The notes beneath the pieces were generated by a model that ran no database searches, had not been told where the DNA came from, and saw nothing but the letters and a program-made list of their open reading frames with translations. DNA of 64,000 bases from positions 169,202-233,201 of the forward strand of contig NZ_JASXSH010000006.1 of assembly GCF_030315745.1 (NCBI RefSeq). Direction: 5' to 3'. Source of the DNA: Gordonia heveisoli. GTDB lineage: Bacteria > Actinomycetota > Actinomycetes > Mycobacteriales > Mycobacteriaceae. The position numbers were made by a program, and so were the translations under genes. Shown here one piece after another: positions 50,032-58,560 of this stretch (its first letter is position 1; each line of letters begins with the position of its first letter).

Positions 50032-51458
50032 ATCCGCGGCACCGCCTTCGTCGGCATCGTGTCCACCGAGCGGGTCGCGCCGCGTCGGCGACTCGGATCG
50101 GGTTCACGCGCCGCGTTGGAGATGCGGATGAGTAACGCCAGCAGAATGTAGTTGGCCAGCAGCGACGAACCGCCGTAGGACACGAACGGCGTGGTCAGAC
50201 CTGTCAGCGGGATGAGTTTGGTGACACCGCCGACGACGACGAAAACCTGCATCGCCAGGGTGAACGACAATCCGGTGGCCAGCAGTTTGCCGAAGCTGTC
50301 GCGGACCGCGATGCCGGTGCGCAGACCGCGGATGACGAGCACCAGGAATAGCACCAGGACCGCGGCCAGCCCGGCCAGGCCGAGTTCCTCGCCGATCGTG
50401 GCGATGATGAAGTCGGTGTTGGCGAACGGCACGGTATTGGGCCGGCCGGAGCCGAGGCCGGTACCGAACAGTCCGCCCGTGGCGAGGCCGAACAGGCTCT
50501 GACCGATTTGGTAGCCGTCGCCGTAGAAGTCGGCGAAGGGATCGCGCCACACCGACACACGCAGTTGCAGGTGGCTGAACAGCGAGTAGGCGAGGACCGC
50601 GCCGAAGGCGAACAGGGTGACGCCGATGATCAACCAGCCGACGCGTTCGGTCGCGACGTAGAGCATCGTCAGCATCGTCGAGAAGATGAGCAGCGAGGTA
50701 CCCAGGTCGGATTCGAAGGCGAGCACGCCGATGGCGATCGCCCACGCGGCCAGCAGCGGTCCGAGGTCGCGGCCGCGCGGCAGGTCCATGCCCAGGAAGT
50801 GCCTGCCCGCGGTGGTGAACAGGTCTCGTTTCGATACCAGGAAGGCGGCCGTGAAGATGATGATCAGGATCTTGGAGAATTCGCCGGGCTGGATATTGAA
50901 CAGCGGGGTCCGGATCCAGATCTTCGACCCGTTGATCGTCGACCATCCGGCGGGCAGGATCGCCGGGATCGCCAGGAAGATCAGACCGCCCAGACCGAGG
51001 GTGTAGGCGTAACGCGACAACGTCCGGTGATCTCGGATCAGGATCAGGACCGCGGCGAACGCGACGATCCCCAGCGTCGCCCACAGCAGCTGCTGGTCGG
51101 CGTCGTGGCTGATCTCCACCGAGCCGGGTGCGACGCCGTCGCCGGTACCCAGGTCGAGCCGGTGGATGAGCACCAACCCGAGGCCGTTGAGGACCGCGAC
51201 GATCGGCAGGAACACCGGATCGGCGTGCGGCGCGTAGCGGCGGATCACGACGTGCGCGAAGCCGAACAGGGCGACGTACGCGCCGATGTACTTGAGCAGA
51301 TCGACGGAGAATCCCTGGTCCTGGGCGGCCTGGACGATGAGCAGGGCGACGGTCACCAACCCGATGGCGAAGGTCAGCAGGAGCAATTCGACATTGCGTC
51401 CCGACTGCTCATCCGGTTGGCGCGGAGGTGCATGTGGTGCGGGCGCGGCTTGACTCAT
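50028..51458 (-). CDS. rodA: SEDS peptidoglycan glycosyltransferase RodA/FtsW family
   Basis: The 476-residue protein has about 12 membrane helices and the SEDS signatures [21 protein letters not shown] and [18 protein letters not shown]. It polymerises glycan strands with PbpA. It begins inside the pstP stop codon (one-base overlap) within the pstP-rodA-pbpA-pknA-pknB operon. Confidence 0.95.
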   Translation of the reverse strand: MSQAAPAPHAPPRQPDEQSGRNVELLLLTFAIGLVTVALLIVQAAQDQGFSVDLLKYIGAYVALFGFAHVVIRRYAPHADPVFLPIVAVLNGLGLVLIHRLDLGTGDGVAPGSVEISHDADQQLLWATLGIVAFAAVLILIRDHRTLSRYAYTLGLGGLIFLAIPAILPAGWSTINGSKIWIRTPLFNIQPGEFSKILIIIFTAAFLVSKRDLFTTAGRHFLGMDLPRGRDLGPLLAAWAIAIGVLAFESDLGTSLLIFSTMLTMLYVATERVGWLIIGVTLFAFGAVLAYSLFSHLQLRVSVWRDPFADFYGDGYQIGQSLFGLATGGLFGTGLGSGRPNTVPFANTDFIIATIGEELGLAGLAAVLVLFLVLVIRGLRTGIAVRDSFGKLLATGLSFTLAMQVFVVVGGVTKLIPLTGLTTPFVSYGGSSLLANYILLALLIRISNAAREPDPSRRRGATRSVDTMPTKAVPRI

Positions 51459-52918
51459 CAGACCTGCCGGCAGCTCGCGACGGTCGGCGACGATCCGTTA
51501 CCCGGGTGGGTCGGATTGCCTTCCGACGGTGGTTGGCTGGTTTCGGAGCTGTTGCCCGACGTGCCCGGTCGGGGTGCCGGGGTGGCCGTCTGCTCGCGAC
51601 CCTGGGTCGACGGTGTCGGTGTCGGTGACACGGTCGGGGCCGGATCGCATTGGAACGGCAGTTCGGTGCGTGCACGGTCCTCGGCGGTGGGCTGTTTGAC
51701 GTTCCGGATGGACACCATCGAGACGTGTTCTTTGCCCTCCGGCGTCAGATCCGCGACCTGGAGTGCACGCGCGCAACGACTGTCGTAGTCGATGAAGGTG
51801 TAGCGCGGGGTGGGCGCCGTGGTGACGTCTTCCACGCACACCCGCTGGACCGGGGTGCTGATGCTGAAGAAGCCGAAGGATTCCGGCGATCCCTGGAAGA
51901 CGACGACCTCGCCGTTGGATTCGGAGACGTAATAGTTGTTCTTCACGACGGCTCGAAACACCAGGAAGGCGGCCGCCAGGGCGATGATGATTGCGACGAT
52001 GATGCCGACGATCACCCAGTTGCGCACCTTGGTGCTCTTGGGTGGGGCGGGTTCGGCGTCGAGGATGGCCGAGCGGACCGGTTCCGGTGGCGGTGGCCGC
52101 AACGCGGCGGCCCGGCCGGCGGCCGTCTTGGGGTCGGGGGTGTAGGTGTCCTCGTTGCCGTCGGCGGCGCCACCCATGATGGGACGTGACTGGCCGACCT
52201 CGTTCTCCACCACGTCGCCGATGACGACGGTGACATTGTCGGGGCCACCGCCGCGCAGGGCGAGTTCGATGAGCCGGTCGGCGCATTCCTGCGGGTTGGG
52301 GTAGGAACCGAGCGTTTCGGCCAGGGTGTCTTCGGTGACGACGTCGGACAGTCCGTCCGAGCACAGCAGGTAGCGGTCCCCGGCGCGGGCCTCACGCATG
52401 GTCAGTGTCGGCTCGACCTCGGTGCCGGTGAGGGCACGCATGATCAGTGACCGTTGCGGATGGGTGTGTGCCTGTTCGGGAGTGATGCGCCCTTCGTCGA
52501 CGAGGGTCTGGACAAAGGTGTCGTCGCGGGTGATCTGGCTGATCTGTCCGTCGCGGAACATGTAGCCGCGGGAGTCGCCGACGTGGCACAGGCCGATGCG
52601 GCTTCCGGAGAACAGGATCGCGGTGAGCGTGGTGCCCATGCCGTCGAGTTCGGGGGCCGCTTCGACTTCGGCGGCGATCGCCTCGTTGCCGATGCGGGTG
52701 GCCTCTTCGAGGGCGCCGAGCAGGTCGTTGCCGGGTTCGTCGGCGTCGAGGACGCTCAGGGCTTCGATGACGAGCCTGCTGGCGACCTCACCGGCGGCGT
52801 GGCCGCCCATCCCGTCAGCGAGGGCGAGGAGCCGATGTCCGGCGAATGCCGAGTCCTCGTTGTTGGAGCGGACCAGGCCGCGGTCGCTTCGCGTGAAATA
52901 ACGCAGGACAAGGGTCAC
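51458..52918 (-). CDS. pstP: PP2C-type Ser/Thr phosphatase PstP
   Basis: The 486-residue protein has the PP2C motifs [39 protein letters not shown] and SDGLSD. A membrane helix lies near residue 310 and a Pro/Thr/Ser-rich extracellular tail follows. It reverses the phosphorylation by PknA and PknB. The GTG start overlaps the fhaB stop (GTGA). Confidence 0.95.
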   Translation of the reverse strand: MTLVLRYFTRSDRGLVRSNNEDSAFAGHRLLALADGMGGHAAGEVASRLVIEALSVLDADEPGNDLLGALEEATRIGNEAIAAEVEAAPELDGMGTTLTAILFSGSRIGLCHVGDSRGYMFRDGQISQITRDDTFVQTLVDEGRITPEQAHTHPQRSLIMRALTGTEVEPTLTMREARAGDRYLLCSDGLSDVVTEDTLAETLGSYPNPQECADRLIELALRGGGPDNVTVVIGDVVENEVGQSRPIMGGAADGNEDTYTPDPKTAAGRAAALRPPPPEPVRSAILDAEPAPPKSTKVRNWVIVGIIVAIIIALAAAFLVFRAVVKNNYYVSESNGEVVVFQGSPESFGFFSISTPVQRVCVEDVTTAPTPRYTFIDYDSRCARALQVADLTPEGKEHVSMVSIRNVKQPTAEDRARTELPFQCDPAPTVSPTPTPSTQGREQTATPAPRPGTSGNSSETSQPPSEGNPTHPGNGSSPTVASCRQV

Positions 52919-53379
52919 GGGCGTAACTCGATCACGGTCTTGCCGATACGGATCGGCGTGTTGATCGGCGCTTTGATCGGTGTGGTCACCTTCGACCGAT
53001 CGAGATAGGTGCCGTTGGTGGAGCCGAGGTCTTCGACGTACCAGTCGTCGCCGCGGCGGGTGAGGCGGGCGTGCCGCTCGGAGGCGTAGTCGTCGGTGAG
53101 GACGAGAGTGGAGTCGTCGGCCCGGCCGATGAGCACCGCCTGATTACCCAGGCTGATCCGGGTGTTGGCGAGTGCGCCGTGGGTGACGACCAGGTAGCGC
53201 GCGGAGCCGCGGACGCCGGGGCTGCGTCGACGCTTGTCGCCGCCTCCGGAGTAGCGCGGCAGACGCAGGCCACCGGCGGTGGAGATGTCGTTGCGCAGTG
53301 TGCGGATCACTGCGAAGACGAACAACCACAGCAGGATCAGGAACCCGAATCGGGTCAATTGCAGCACCAAGCCCTGCAT
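52915..53379 (-). CDS. fhaB: FHA-domain protein FhaB (FipA)
   Basis: The 154-residue protein has an N-terminal helix (LTRFGFLILLWLFVFAVIRTL) and a C-terminal FHA domain with IGRADDSTLVL, ERHARL and STNGTYLD that bind phosphothreonine. In mycobacteria FipA links PknA, FtsZ and FtsQ under stress. It is the first gene of the kinase operon. Confidence 0.93.
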   Translation of the reverse strand: MQGLVLQLTRFGFLILLWLFVFAVIRTLRNDISTAGGLRLPRYSGGGDKRRRSPGVRGSARYLVVTHGALANTRISLGNQAVLIGRADDSTLVLTDDYASERHARLTRRGDDWYVEDLGSTNGTYLDRSKVTTPIKAPINTPIRIGKTVIELRP

Positions 53380-53569
53380 GTCGTGTTCACCTCCAGCGCC
53401 TCACACATACGGTCCACTCGCTTCCGCCCCAGGCGCCAGTCGTGTCGCAGACCCGACTGAAATCTTATGGGCAGAAAACGCGGTGTCCGTCATTGGACAT
53501 ATGACAGTTCGGTATCAACCGTGACCGAAGCGCTATCTGGTGCGCTTCGGTCGGTGATGCCGGGTGCTG

Positions 53570-54856
53570 TCAGCGGAACCGGACGGTGATGTCGGAGTGG
53601 CCGAGGCGGATGCGATCGCCGTCGGCGAGCTCCCAGCTGTTGACCGCGACGTCGTTGACCGTGGTGCCGTTGGTCGAGTTGAGGTCGGTCAGCATGGCGG
53701 TCTGGCCGTCCCAGCGGATCTCGACGTGGCGACGGGAGACGCCGGTGTCGGGGAGCCGGAACTGGGCGTCCTGCCCACGGCCGATGACGTTGGAGCCCTC
53801 GTGCAGCTGGAAGGTGCGGTTGCTGCCGTCCTCGAGCATCAGGGTGATCGACGTCGGGGCGTAGCCGGCCGGTGCGCGGCCGTAACCCTGGTCGTAGCCG
53901 CCCTGCGGCTGACCGTAGGCGGGCTGCTGGCCGTAGCCCTGCTGGTCATAGCCGGCGGGCTGCTGGCCGTAGCCACCCTGGTCGTACTGCTGGCCGTAAC
54001 CCTGCTGGTCGTAGCCACCCTGGCCCTGCTGGTAGCCCTGGTCGTAACCCTGCTGGCTGTAGCCCTGCTGGTCGTAACCTTGCTGGCTGTAACCCTGCTG
54101 GTCATAGCCGGCGGGCTGCTGGCCGTAGCCGCCTTGGTCGTACTGCTGGCCGTAGCCCTGCTGGTCGTAGCCACCCTGGCCCTGCTGGTAGCCCTGGTCG
54201 TAACCCTGCTGGCTGTAACCCTGCTGGTCGTAACCTTGCTGGCTGTAACCCTGCTGGTCATAGCCGCCTTGACCCTGCTGCTCGTAACCACCCTGCTGGT
54301 AGTCGTAGCCGCCCTGGTCGTAGCCACCCTGCTGGCCGTACGCGGGGTCTTGACCCCGGCGCTGGTCGTATCCGGGATTCTGCGTCATGTTCGGGGCTCC
54401 TACTTGTGCTGGTCGAGGGGCATTTGCCTGCTGCTGCGGACGGTGGTGACCGTTCGCTCCGGCCGGCGCCGGACGCGGCGCCGCGTCCGGGTTGACCGTG
54501 CCGTGCGCACGGAATATGCCCGTGTGCAACGACGATGACTGTTCGAACTCTACGACGACCTCGCCGTAGGTCTGCCATCCATTGTCTTTGATGAAGTTTC
54601 CCAAATGTTTGGAGAACGTCTTACGGTTCAGCTCATATTCGGCCGCGACGTGGTCATGATCGGATGGGCTGAACAGCAGCGTATAGCTGTTGGCCACGAG
54701 CAGAGTGCCGTCACCGAGGTTCTGTAGTGACTCCTCCGCTTCGCGCTGCAGCCCGATCTCGATCTCTTGCGGCGCGACAGCACCACCGAAAACGCGCGCG
54801 AAGCCGTCGTCAACGGCACCTTCGAGCTTGCGCTCGATTCGTTGCAGGATCCCCAC
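53570..54856 (-). CDS. fhaA: FHA-domain protein FhaA with DUF3662 domain and Gln/Tyr/Gly repeats
   Basis: The first 125 residues form the DUF3662 domain ([34 protein letters not shown]). A low-complexity region of Tyr, Gln, Gly and Asp (about 165-325) follows, then a C-terminal FHA domain ([31 protein letters not shown]). FhaA binds the phosphorylated MurJ pseudokinase in mycobacteria. The low-complexity part includes two near-identical tandem units of 52 residues. It reads in the same direction as fhaB after a 190-bp gap. Confidence 0.93.
   Translation of the reverse strand: MGILQRIERKLEGAVDDGFARVFGGAVAPQEIEIGLQREAEESLQNLGDGTLLVANSYTLLFSPSDHDHVAAEYELNRKTFSKHLGNFIKDNGWQTYGEVVVEFEQSSSLHTGIFRAHGTVNPDAAPRPAPAGANGHHRPQQQANAPRPAQVGAPNMTQNPGYDQRRGQDPAYGQQGGYDQGGYDYQQGGYEQQGQGGYDQQGYSQQGYDQQGYSQQGYDQGYQQGQGGYDQQGYGQQYDQGGYGQQPAGYDQQGYSQQGYDQQGYSQQGYDQGYQQGQGGYDQQGYGQQYDQGGYGQQPAGYDQQGYGQQPAYGQPQGGYDQGYGRAPAGYAPTSITLMLEDGSNRTFQLHEGSNVIGRGQDAQFRLPDTGVSRRHVEIRWDGQTAMLTDLNSTNGTTVNDVAVNSWELADGDRIRLGHSDITVRFR
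53942..54253 (-). repeat. two tandem 156-bp units in fhaA
   Basis: Units 53942-54097 and 54098-54253 are nearly identical and start with the same CTGGTCATAGCC, which recurs at 54254. Each is 52 codons made of shorter [10 protein letters not shown] and YGQQ motifs. This points to recent duplication. Confidence 0.9.
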
Positions 54857-55187
54857 CCGGTGACCTCCTTTCGCGGCTTAGAGCGTGTCGCCGTGCATCG
54901 GGCCTTGATTGATGATAGCGACAATGTGCAATCATCGTGCCATCAAGGCAACTGCTGTACCACCTGCATCAGCCGCAACAGTGTATTTGTTGGTTCGCAG
55001 GGTCAACGTCGGAGCTGTCGACGCGGGTTCCAGTTCATCCGTCCAGATGATGCGACGCCGGTCACGACCACCGTTTCAGCCGATTGTCCTGCGGGTTTCT
55101 TGTCCTCGCCGGCCGCGTGCTATCGTCTTCCAGTCCGTTGATCGAACCCAGATCAACGAACATGCCAGCCGAGAAATCGGCGGTCAC
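54857..55187. other. gap between fhaA and tRNA-Leu
   Basis: A 331-bp stretch with the fhaA promoter on the minus strand and the tRNA-Leu promoter on the plus strand. Its composition is less GC-rich near 54900-55010 (CAATGTGCAATCATCGTGCC). No gene is visible. Confidence 0.5.
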
Positions 55188-55270
55188 GGGCGAGTGGCGG
55201 AATGGCAGACGCGCTGGCTTCAGGTGCCAGTGTCCTTCGGGACGTGGGGGTTCAAGTCCCCCTTCGCCCA
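55188..55270 (+). tRNA. tRNA-Leu (CAG)
   Basis: Acceptor arms GGGCGAG and TTCGCCC pair with one G-T pair. The anticodon arm CTGGC-TTCAGGT-GCCAG shows CAG at 55221-55223. A variable arm (TGTCCTTCGGGACG) and T-loop TTCAAGT follow. CCA is not encoded. It borders the defence island. Confidence 0.96.
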
Positions 55271-55284
55271 CAGTTGTGATGAGT

Positions 55285-55312
55285 CGCGACATCGTTGACA
55301 GACGATGTCGCG
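55285..55312 (+). terminator. tRNA-Leu terminator
   Basis: CGCGACATCGT and ACGATGTCGCG pair over 11 bp around TGACAG, followed by GGCTTATTG. Confidence 0.65.
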
Positions 55313-55401
55313 GCTTATTGCGTTTGTGGGGGTTCATCGGGTGTGGGTCGTTGTGGTGGTTGGTAGTCGCGGGTTCGGTTGAAGTACCCCAGGTTTAGTT
55401 C

Positions 55402-55722
55402 CTATGTGGTTGCGAGGGCCGGGACGGCCGGCTCGCAGGTAGCTGAGGCGCCGTTGAGGGTGGCCTCGAACTCTGTGGGTGGTTGATAGTCGAGCGCTTC
55501 ATGAAGACGTTGTTGGTTGTACCACCAGACCCATTCGCAGGTGGCCAGCTCCACCTGCTCGACGGTGCGCCACGGCCGACGCTGCCTGATCAGCTCGGTC
55601 TTGTAGGACGCGTTGACGCTCTCGGCGAGGGCGTTGTCATAGGAGTCGCCGACAGTGCCGACCGACGGAATGACTCCCAACTCGATCAGCCGATCGGTAT
55701 AGGTCAGCGACAGGTATTGGGT
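55402..55722 (-). pseudogene. IS3-family transposase, C-terminal fragment
   Basis: The C-terminal half of the IS3 integrase core is present: TQYLSLTYTDRL, GDSYDNALAESVNASYKTELI (with the last catalytic Glu) and WWYNQQRLHEALDYQPP, up to a stop at 55402. The first two catalytic Asp residues and orfA are missing; the family sequence ends around 55722, where it should read HSDRGSQY. An IS30-type fragment starts close to that point on the other strand. Confidence 0.85.
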
Positions 55723-55768
55723 GGATTCAACCGGTCGACGCAACACCTTGATCTTGGAGGTGTGCGCG

Positions 55769-56035
55769 ATGGTGACGGCGGACTGGAGCAAGAAGACGAG
55801 CGATGTCCCCGAGGGGGCTCGTCGGCAGTGGCGCGCTGATCGTGCGTTGCGGCCGGCGATACGTTCGCCCGGGCGGCCGCAGCCCTCACGGGCGGTGCAA
55901 CGTCAGTTCTGGCGGTTGATCGCGACAGGGATGAGCACGGCGGAGGCATCTATCGCTGTCGGTGTGTCGGTGCCGGTGGGTTCGCGCTGGTTCCGCCACG
56001 CTGGCGGAATGACGCCACTGAGTCTGGAATCGTTG
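55769..56035 (+). pseudogene. IS30-family transposase, N-terminal fragment
   Basis: The ATG at 55769 with GGAGG upstream opens a sequence with the N-terminal helix-turn-helix of IS30-type transposases: GRPQPSRAVQRQFWRLIATG and VGVSVPVGSRWFRHAGGM. Similarity stops around 56035, and the frame then runs on to 56191 without family features; the catalytic domain is gone. A 9-bp inverted repeat (CCCCAATGG at 56042 and CCATTGGGG at 56071) follows the break. Confidence 0.75.
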
Positions 56036-56301
56036 CTCATTCCCCAATGGTTCATCCGTTCGACCCCTTGCCATTGGGGTGCACCGTGGATCACCCTCAC
56101 ACCAGGCGGCCACCGGGGTCGACAGCCTAGATCCAGCCTCCCGCCCAACTCGTCTGCAAGCCAGTGGTGGGCGTGTACGCACGAACGATGAAACGTCACC
56201 GACCTGATGTCGTCCCAGTTCCCGCATTCGGCCGATAGAGTTACCGGCTAACGTCGTCGCTCCGGGATACAGACTCGCGACTATGCGGTAGGAGGTCCAT
56301 G

Positions 56302-56973
56302 ATGGCGGTGACCGCGGTTCGCGACATCCGCTTCACGTCGGCGATCTGCACTCCTGCCGAGGCGGCGACGCTGGCCGAGATGCCGACAGGCACCGTTCGA
56401 TCCTGGACGCGAGCAGGAGCGAAGAGTAAGCCGATCGTCCACAGCGTCGATGCCGTCCGCAGTGGATGGCCGACACTCCCACTCGTGGGTGTCGTTGAGA
56501 CCTGGTCGCTTCGTACGTTGCGGCGGTCGGGAGTACCGATGCAGAAGCTCCGCAGGGTGGCCGAGGGGCTGCAGTCCGAGTTCGATGACCCTTACGTTCT
56601 TGCACGCCCAGTGTTGTTCACTGACGGGATCGATCTATACCGCCGGGATCGTGGATATCTGTTCCGTGTCGAGGATGGACAGCAGCCTATCGAGGAGATC
56701 ATCGCCGACTACCTTTCGCGGGTCGACCTTGATAATGACGATGACCCCACCGCCTTCCGAATACCCTTGACCGACGATGTGTCGTTGGTGATGGACCCGC
56801 GGTTCAATGCCGGCAGGCCATCACTCCCCAGCTCTCGTGTCGCAGCCTTCGCCGTACTCGGATCTCTGGAGGCCGGTGAACATACGCGAGACATCGCGGG
56901 CGACTACGGCATAAGCACGGAGGAGGTGAATGCGATCAATGAGCGCCGCCTCTGGATCTCGCGGTTCGCGTAA
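56302..56973 (+). CDS. DUF433-like antitoxin with N-terminal helix-turn-helix
   Basis: The 223-residue protein has an N-terminal part like a MerR-type helix-turn-helix (TPAEAATLAEMPTGTVRSWT) and a C-terminal DUF433-type segment (SRVAAFAVLGSLEAGEHTRDIAGDYGISTEEVNAI). GGAGGT suits the ATG at 56302 better than the one at 56299. The toxin gene starts inside its 3' end, the classic antitoxin-toxin order. It probably represses its own operon and neutralises the PIN-like protein. Confidence 0.7.
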   Translation: MAVTAVRDIRFTSAICTPAEAATLAEMPTGTVRSWTRAGAKSKPIVHSVDAVRSGWPTLPLVGVVETWSLRTLRRSGVPMQKLRRVAEGLQSEFDDPYVLARPVLFTDGIDLYRRDRGYLFRVEDGQQPIEEIIADYLSRVDLDNDDDPTAFRIPLTDDVSLVMDPRFNAGRPSLPSSRVAAFAVLGSLEAGEHTRDIAGDYGISTEEVNAINERRLWISRFA

Positions 56974-57358
56974 TCGCCCCACCGTCCTGCTCGACAGGTG
57001 TGTGCCCGAAGGCATCGGTCGAGCCCTCAATCATTTCGACATCGACTACGTGACGCTTGCCGACGCGTACGGCGCAGATTGCGCCCAGAACATCGACGAT
57101 GTCGACTGGATCAAAGACAGTGCCGGCCACGGATGGATCGCGCTCACGCAGAACTTCAAAATCCCGCGTGTGGCCCACGAAGCAGATGCGATCCGCGACA
57201 GTGGCGCCCGGGTGCTGTGCTACCACCGTGCGAATCTCACCAAGGAAGCCAAAGCGCTGATCCTCGGGCGCCACATGCTCGCCGTGCGTCGTGTCATCGA
57301 CCACCCTGGGGCGGCGTTCTGGCGCATCTCCACCAGGAACATCTTGCGAGACATCTGA
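56939..57358 (+). CDS. PIN-like domain protein, putative toxin (VapC45-like)
   Basis: The 139-residue protein begins with the acidic strand TVLLDRCVPEGIGRAL and continues with VTLADAYG, DVDWIKDSAG, GWIALTQNFKI and a C-terminal helix. This is the pattern of PIN-like RNase toxins. In the strand that normally carries an Asp (T-x-D) the residue is Asn (TQNF), so the metal site may be altered. AGGAGGTGA suits the start at 56939, 35 bp inside the antitoxin gene. An ATG at 56930 is too close to it. Confidence 0.7.
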   Translation: MSAASGSRGSRNRPTVLLDRCVPEGIGRALNHFDIDYVTLADAYGADCAQNIDDVDWIKDSAGHGWIALTQNFKIPRVAHEADAIRDSGARVLCYHRANLTKEAKALILGRHMLAVRRVIDHPGAAFWRISTRNILRDI

Positions 57359-57464
57359 TTCGGCATTCGGAAGCAACGACACGAACGTTCCGAAATAATC
57401 CAATCCAACCTCTGAGGCACCAAGCACTCCCAGACCGCAGGTGATCCCTCACTGGAGTAGTTTG

Positions 57465-58358
57465 TTATCGACGATGGTCCTGGGGGTTCTGTGGGTGCGA
57501 CAGGCCTCTCCAAAAATCGGCGTGTTGCTTGTGGGCTTCCGCGAGCTTCGGAAGGATGCGCAATCCGGCCTTGCCGCGGTCGACGATGTCATCGAGCGAG
57601 GCGATGACGTCGAGTGCCGATCTGGGCCCGAACTGCCCAGCAATACGCTTGGCCTTGACTCGGACGTTGTTCGGGGTGGGCCCGGCATCGATGATCGAGT
57701 GGTTCCAGATTCGGCTGTGATGGGCGCAGCGGTTGCGCATGTAGACCAACGCCCGGACTCGGTACGCAAAACCAGCCTTGGCGACGCCGAGACTGGTTGC
57801 TACCGCGTCTGCCAGGGAGCCCTGGGCACCTCGTTCGATGCACTTCGACAGCGTCCCGAACGACCAGGCCTCGACGGCCGACCACACGGGTAGTTCGCCG
57901 AAGTCGGGCACTCGATCGCCGGGGACGGCATACCGCAGGATATGGCGTTCCCGGCTCCGCTCGATGTCTCGCAGGCAGGACTCGACCGTCGGTTCGGAGT
58001 TACTGGCATCCGAGTGGAACTCGGCCCGCAAGTAGTGCCCGCATGGCCCATGGTCGTTGGCGATGACGTGCGCCGTGTGGGTGCGAAGGAGCAGTTCGGC
58101 TGTTGTGAGCTGCTCGGTGAGTGCTGAGCGTAGAACTTGGTCGGCGTCGTAGAGCGCCCGGACCTGGCTGAGCGTGGTGCCGGGGACGAAGTTGTCGTCG
58201 CCATGATGCGGCGCAATCTGGAAGTACCTCATGTAGCCCGAGAACCGGTAGTAGTTGTGAACAGACAGGAACTCTGCGCATTCACGCTCATCGTCGATGC
58301 CGAGTCCGCGGCTGACAAGCAGGCTGACCTGCTCGTCCCACGACAACGACGGCTTCAC
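57465..58358 (-). CDS. Abi-family (AbiD/F-like) HEPN protein
   Basis: The 297-residue protein has the Abi_2 pattern: NYYRFSGYMRYFQ near the N-terminus, YDADQVLRSAL, and the HEPN RNase motif in RNRCAHHSRIWN (R-x4-H). Abi proteins with HEPN domains cut RNA after phage infection and stop phage growth. The start is GTG at 58358 with GAGGTAGG upstream. It is downstream of the restriction enzyme on the same strand, with a terminator between. Confidence 0.85.
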   Translation of the reverse strand: MKPSLSWDEQVSLLVSRGLGIDDERECAEFLSVHNYYRFSGYMRYFQIAPHHGDDNFVPGTTLSQVRALYDADQVLRSALTEQLTTAELLLRTHTAHVIANDHGPCGHYLRAEFHSDASNSEPTVESCLRDIERSRERHILRYAVPGDRVPDFGELPVWSAVEAWSFGTLSKCIERGAQGSLADAVATSLGVAKAGFAYRVRALVYMRNRCAHHSRIWNHSIIDAGPTPNNVRVKAKRIAGQFGPRSALDVIASLDDIVDRGKAGLRILPKLAEAHKQHADFWRGLSHPQNPQDHRR

Positions 58359-58369
58359 TGCCTACCTCG

Positions 58370-58419
58370 GAAAGAAAAGGCCCCTCCCATTTGAGCATCG
58401 CTGAGAGGCTTGGGAGGGG
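58370..58419 (-). terminator. intrinsic terminator of the restriction-modification gene
   Basis: On the minus strand CCCCTCCCA pairs with TGGGAGGGG (58411-58419 and 58381-58389), followed by CCTTTTCTTT. It lies between the restriction enzyme stop and the Abi start. It is the most classical Rho-independent terminator in the window. Confidence 0.75.
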
Positions 58420-58560
58420 GTCGATTGCCACCAACGTAGCACCGCCGTCCGACAGTTGCCAATCCTGCTGCGGACCGGAGGAGACGGCCATTCGACGGCG
58501 CGCCAGCTGAAACAGCCATGCTCGCCCTTGGCTCTGGACGCCGCGCAGACATTGGTGGCA

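Noticed and set aside
53942..54300. Regular repeats that could suggest a CRISPR array or tandem satellite
   Set aside because: Units are contiguous, in frame, and code for the Gln/Tyr/Gly linker of fhaA; there are no unique spacers.
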